Origin: Osmia lignaria lignaria
Taxonomy: Eukaryota; Arthropoda; Insecta; Hymenoptera; Megachilidae
Assembly (NCBI RefSeq): GCF_051020975.1
Contig: NC_135032.1
Location: forward strand, 868,001 to 932,000
Length of the DNA: 64,000 nt
Direction of reading: 5' to 3'
Shown here: positions 58,618 to 64,000 of the stretch, piece after piece
How the letters are laid out: every line of letters begins with the position of its first letter
Position numbering within the stretch: the first letter of the stretch is position 1
Program-made: the position numbers and the translations under genes
Notes under the pieces: model-generated
What the model saw: only the letters and a program-made list of their open reading frames with translations
Databases searched by the model: none
Told to the model about the DNA's origin: nothing

Positions 58618-61600
58618 TTCCGAGATATTTGCAGATTTATCTCAAGGGAAGGGGCCTGACGGACATATTTCGAGATATTTCTTCTTCTTGTTGTTCTTCT
58701 TCTGCACAGCTAAGCTGGAAGTGGCATTTGCAGCGCGCAATAGTGCAGGGTTATCTCAAAGAAAGGGGCCACGGTGTTTCTGTATCTCTATCATGTTGGT
58801 GCGGCTTCGGAACTTTTAAATATCTTGATATATCTCGAGAACCACGCATCTGATCAAAAAATATCATAGAACATAAAAAGTAGGAAACTTAATTCTCTAC
58901 AAAAAACGTCTCTTAACATTTTGCCATAGCTCGCTTCGTTTCCGAGATATGTGCAGATTTATCTCAAGGGAAGGGGCCTGACGGACATATTTCGAGATAT
59001 TTCTTCTTCTTGTTGTTCTTCTTCTGCACAGCTAAGCTGGAAGTGGCTTTTGCGGCTCGCACTAGTGCAGAGTTATCCCAAAGAAAGGGGCCACGGTGTT
59101 TCTGTATCTCTATTATGTTGGTGCGGCTTCGGAACTTTTAAATATCTCGATATATCTCGAAAACTACGCTTCTGATCAAAAAATATCATCGAACATAAAT
59201 TGTAGGAAACATAATTGTCTACAAAAAAGGTCTCTTAACATTTTGCCATAGCTCGCTTCGTTTCCGAGATATTTGCAGATTTATCTCAAGGGAAGGGGCC
59301 TGACGGACATATTTCGAGATATTTCTTCTTCTTGTTGTTCTTCTTCTGCAGAGCTAAGCTGGAAGTGGCATTTGCAGCGCGCAATAGTGCAGAGTTATCT
59401 CAAAGAAAGGGGCCACGGTGTTTCTGTATCTCTATTATGTTGGTGCGGCTTCGGAACTTTTAAATATCTCGATATATCGCGAAAACTACGCTTCTGATCA
59501 AAAAATATCATAGAACAGAAATTGTAGGAAACATAATTCTCTACAAAAAACGTCTCTTAACATTTTGCCATAGCTCGCTTCGTTTCCGAGATATTTGCAG
59601 ATTTATCTCAAGGGAAGGGGCCTGACGGACATATTTCGAGATATTTCTTCTTCTTGTTGTTCTTCTTCTGCACAGCTAAGCTGGAAGTGGCATTTGCGGC
59701 TCGCACTAGTGCAGAGTTATCTCAAAGAAAGGGGCCACGGTGTTTCTGTATCCCTATTATGTTGGTGCGGCTTCGGAACTTTTAAATATCTCGATATATC
59801 TCGAAAACTACGCTTCTGATCAAAAAATATCATAGAACATAAATTGTAGGAAACATAATTCTCTACAAAAAACGTCTCTTAACATTTTGCCATAGCTCGC
59901 TTCGTTTCCGAGATATTTGCAGATTCAACTCAAAGGAACTGGCCTGACGGACATATTTCGAGATATTTCTTCTTCTTGTTGTTCTTCCTCTGCACAGCTA
60001 AGCTGGAAGTGGCATTTGCAGCTCGCAATAGTGCAGAGTTATCTCAAAGAAAGGGGCCACGGTGTTTCTGTATCTCTATTATGTTGGTGCGGCTTCGGAA
60101 CTTTTAAATATCTTGATATATCTCGAGAACTACGCATCTGATCAAAAAATATCATAGAACATAAAAAGTAGGAAACTTAATTCTCTACAAAAACGGTTTC
60201 TTAACATTTTGCTATAGCTCGCTTCGTTTCCGAGATATTTGCAGATATATTTCAAGGGAAGGGGCCTGACGGACATATTTCGAGATATTTCTCCTTCTTG
60301 TTGTTCTTCTTCTGCACAGCTAAGCTGGAAGTGGCATTTGCGGGTCGCACTAGTGCAGAGTTATCTCAAAGAAAGGGGCCACGGTGTTTCTGTATCTCTA
60401 TTATGTTGGTGCGGCTTCGGAACTTTTAAATATCTCGATATATCTCGAAAACTACGCTTCTGATCAAAAAATATCATAGAACATAGATTGTAGGAAACAT
60501 AATTCTCTACAAAAAACGTCTCTTAACATTTTGCCATAGCTCGCTTCGTTTCCGAGATATGTGCAGATTTATCTCAAGGGAAGGGGCCTGACGGACATAT
60601 TTCGAGATATTTCTTCTTCTTGTTGTTCTTCTTCTGCACAGCTAAGCTGGAAGTGGCATTTGCGGCTCGCACTAGTGCAGAGTTATCTCAAAGAAAGGGG
60701 CCACGGTGTTTCTGTATCTCTATTATGTTGGTGCGGCTTCGGAACTTTTAAATATCTCGATATATCGCGAAAACTACGCTTCTGATCAAAAAATATCATA
60801 GAACAGAAATTGTAGGAAACATAATTCTCTACAAAAAACGTCTCTTAACATTTTGCCATAGCTCGCTTCGTTTCCGAGATATGTGCAGATTTATCTCAAG
60901 GGAAGGGGCCTGACGGACATATTTCGAGATATTTCTTCTTCTTGTTGTTCTTCTTGTGCACAGCTAAACTGGAAGTGGCATTTGCAGCTCGCAATAGTGC
61001 AGAGTTATCTCAAAGAAAGGGGCCACGGTGTTTCTGTATCTCTATTATGTTGGTGCGGCTTCGGAACTTTTAAATATCTTGATATATCTCGAGAACTACG
61101 CATCTGATCAAAAAATATCATAGAACATAAAAAGTAGGAAACTTAATTCTCTACAAAAAACGTCTCTTAACATTTTGCCATAGCTCGCTTCGTTTCCGAG
61201 ATATGTGCAGATTTATCTCAAGGGAAGGGGCCTGACGGACATATTTCGAGATATTTCTTCTTCTTGTTGTTCTTCTTCTGCACAGCTAAGCTGGAAGTGG
61301 CATTTGCGGCTCGCACTAGTGCAGAGTTATCTCAAAGAAAGGGGCCACGGTGTTTCTGTATCTCTATTATGTTGGTGCGGCTTCGGAACTTTTAAATATC
61401 TCGATATATCTCGAAAACTACGCTTCTGATCAAAAAATACCATAGAACATAAATTGTAGGAAACATAATTCTCTACAAAAAACTTCTCTTAACATTTTGC
61501 CATAGCTCGCTTCGTTTCCGAGATATTTGCAGATTCAGCTCAAAGGAACTGGCCTGACGGACATATTTCGAGATATTTCTTCTTCTTGTTGTTCTTCCTC

Positions 61601-64000
61601 TGCACAGCTAAGCTGGAAGTGGCATTTGCAGCTCGCAATAGTGCAGAGTTATCTCAAAGAAAGGGGCCACGGTGTTTCTGTATCTCTATTATGTTGGTGC
61701 GGCTTCGGAACTTTTAAATATCTTGGTATATCTCGAGAACTACGCATCTGATCAAAAAATATCATAGAACATAAAAAGTAGGAAACTTAATTCTCTACAA
61801 AAAAGGTCTCTTAACATTTTGCCATAGCTCGCTTCGTTTCCGAGATATTTGCAGATTTATCTCAAGGGAAGGGGCCTAACGGACATATTTCGAGATATTT
61901 CTTCTTCTTGTTGTTCTTCTTGTGCACAGCTAAACTGGAAGTGGCATTTCCAGCTCGCAATAGTGCAGAGTTATCTCAAAGAAAGGGGCCACGGTGTTTC
62001 TGTATCTCTATTATGTTGGTGCGGCTTCGGAACTTTTAAATATCTTGATATATCTCGAGAACTACGCATCTGATCAAAAAATATCATAGAACATAAAAAG
62101 TAGGAAACTTAATTCTCTACAAAAAAGGTCGCTTAACATTTTGCCATAGCTCTCTTCGTTTCCGAGATATTTGCAGATTTATCTCAAGGGAAGGGGCCTG
62201 ACGGACATATTTCGAGATATTTCTTCTTCTTGTTGTCCTTCTTCTGCACAGCTAAGCTGGAAGTGGCATTTGCAGCTCGCAATAGTGCAGAGTTATCTCA
62301 AAGAAAGGGGCCACGGTGTTTCTGTATCCCTATTATGTTGGTGCGGCTTCGGAACTTTTAAATATCTCGATATATCTCGAAAACTACGCTTCTGATCAAA
62401 AAATATCATAGAACATAAATTGTAGGAAACATAATTCTCTACAAAAAACGTCTCTTAACATTTTGCCATAGCTCGCTTCGTTTCCGAGATATTTGCAGAT
62501 TCAACTCAAAGGAACTGGCCTGACGGACATATTTCGAGATATTTCTTCTTCTTGTTGTTCTTCCTCTGCACAGCTAAGCTGGAAGTGGCATTTGCAGCTC
62601 GCAATAGTGCAGAGTTATCTCAAAGAAAGGGGCCACGGTGTTTCTGTATCTCTATTATGTTGGTGCGGCTTCGGAACTTTTAAATATCTTGATATATCTC
62701 GAGAACTACGCATCTGATCAAAAAATATCATAGAACATAAAAAGTAGGAAACTTAATTCTCTACAAAAAACGTCTCTTAACATTTTGCCATAGCTCGCTT
62801 CGTTTCCGAGATATGTGCAGATTTATCTCAAGGGAAGGGGCCTGACGGACATATTTCGAGATATTTCTTCTTCTTGTTGTTCTTCTTCTGCACAGCTAAG
62901 CTGGAAGTGGCATTTGCGGCTCGCACTAGTGCAGAGTTATCTCAAAGAAAGGGGCCACGGTGTTTCTGTATCTCTATTATGTTGGTGCGGCTTCGGAACT
63001 TTTAAATATCTCGATATATCTCGAAAACTACGCTTCTGATCAAAAAATACCATAGAACATAAATTGTAGGAAACATAATTCTCTACAAAAAACGTCTCTT
63101 AACATTTTGCCATAGCTCGCTTCGTTTCCGAGATATTTGCAGATTCAGCTCAAAGGAACTGGCCTGACGGACATATTTCGAGATATTTCTTCTTCTTGTT
63201 GTTCTTCCTCTGCACAGCTAAGCTGGAAGTGGCATTTCCAGCTCGCAATAGTGCAGAGTTATCTCAAAGAAAGGGGCCACGGTGTTTCTGTATCTCTATT
63301 ATGTTGGTGCGGCTTCGGAACTTTTAAATATCTTGATATATCTCGAGAACTACGCATCTGATCAAAAAATATCATAGAACATAAAAAGTAGGAAACTTAA
63401 TTCTCTACAAAAAAGGTCGCTTAACATTTTGCCATAGCTCTCTTCGTTTCCGAGATATTTGCAGATTTATTTCAAGGGAAGGGGCCTGACGGACATATTT
63501 CGAGATATTTCTTCTTCTTGTTGTCCTTCTTCTGCACAGCTAAGCTGGAAGTGGCATTTGCAGCTCGCAATAGTGCAGAGTTATCTCAAAGAAAGGGGCC
63601 ACGGTGTTTCTGTATCCCTATTATGTTGGTGCGGCTTCGGAACTTTTAAATATCTCGATATATCTCGAAAACTACGCTTCTGATCAAAAAATATCATAGA
63701 ACATAAATTGTAGGAAACATAATTCTCTACAAAAAACGTCTCTTAACATTTTGCCATAGCTCGCTTCGTTTCCGAGATATTTGCAGATTCAACTCAAAGG
63801 AACTGGCCTGACGGACATATTTCGAGATATTTCTTCTTCTTGTTGTTCTTCCTCTGCACAGCTAAGCTGGAAGTGGCATTTGCAGCTCGCAATAGTGCAG
63901 AGTTATCTCAAAGAAAGGGGCCACGGTGTTTCTGTATCTCTATTATGTTGGTGCGGCTTCGGAACTTTTAAATATCTCGATATATCTCGAAAACTACGCT
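58618..64000. repeat. Satellite sub-block to the window end
   Basis: Monomers alternate between the GCGGCTCGCACTAG type and the CAGATTCA(G/A)CTCAAAGG type. The monomer with CTTGTGCACAGCTAAAC at 61849 matches the one at 48328. From 62171 a 4-monomer period (1,288 bp) is visible: TGTCCTTC at 62.24 and 63.52 kb, CAGATTCAACTC at 62.5 and 63.79 kb. No genes. Confidence 0.7.

Larger units (their letters stand above)
39103..64000. repeat. 322-bp tandem satellite array, right arm
   Basis: The same satellite resumes directly after the retroelement and runs to the end of the window, about 77 copies in the same orientation. The first bases complete the monomer interrupted at 29897, so the two arms were one continuous array before the insertion. 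This arm is richer in a variant reading CAGATTCAGCTCAAAGGAAC, which first appears at 23670 and often alternates with the common type. Large blocks are duplicated within the arm. No genes were found. Short minus-strand open frames (for example 48980-49210, 51554-51784) are antisense shadows of the monomer. Confidence 0.98.

Overview
The window is eukaryotic and almost certainly comes from an insect or other arthropod. About 55 kb of the 64 kb is one tandem satellite DNA with a monomer of about 322 bp (roughly 93 copies on the left, 77 on the right), and it runs off both ends of the window. The array is interrupted once, by a complete 9,201-bp Ty3/gypsy-type LTR retroelement at 29898-39098, inserted antisense to the numbering. 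The insect assignment rests on the gypsy-like Gag-Pol, an env remnant of the errantivirus/insect F-protein type, and a primer-binding site matching insect-type tRNA-Leu. I cannot name the species.

Layout. 1-29897: satellite with nested higher-order repeats (an 8-monomer unit of 2,575 bp at 1455-7569, a 4-monomer unit of 1,288 bp at 9502-12721, a 2-monomer unit of 644 bp at 12722-14653, then more mixed monomers). 29898-39098: the retroelement, with 740-bp LTRs that I read as identical and a 4-bp CAAT target duplication. 39103-64000: satellite again, with a multi-kilobase block (44.2-52.5 kb) copied to 52.9-58.6 kb minus eight monomers. No host gene is recognisable. The satellite arrays appear non-coding: the 74-codon open frame in each monomer starts at TTG and is not maintained across monomers.

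The element in its own orientation (minus strand, from 39098 down to 29898) reads: 5' LTR with TATA box and initiator; tRNA-Leu primer-binding site; leader with a duplicated small hairpin; gag; a -1 frameshift signal (T TTA AAC, 8-nt spacer, potential H-type pseudoknot); pol (protease with DGG instead of D[T/S]G, reverse transcriptase, RNase H, a long insert ending in a macro-domain-like fold, integrase with HHCC, DD35E and GPY); a decayed env; then a GC-rich accessory cassette with two further open frames; polypurine tract; 3' LTR.

The accessory cassette is the most interesting part. The first frame (194 aa) reads as a complete extended Tudor domain. The second (150 aa) carries eight cysteines in four zinc-type pairs. 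Each has a TATA box and a plausible start site at promoter spacing just upstream, and the second TATA box contains the stop codon of the first frame. Tudor domains are the hallmark of insect piRNA-pathway proteins and macro domains act on ADP-ribosylation, so this young element may carry host-derived defence-interacting proteins where env was lost. That functional reading is inference; the open frames, motifs, composition shift and promoter-like spacing are visible in the sequence.
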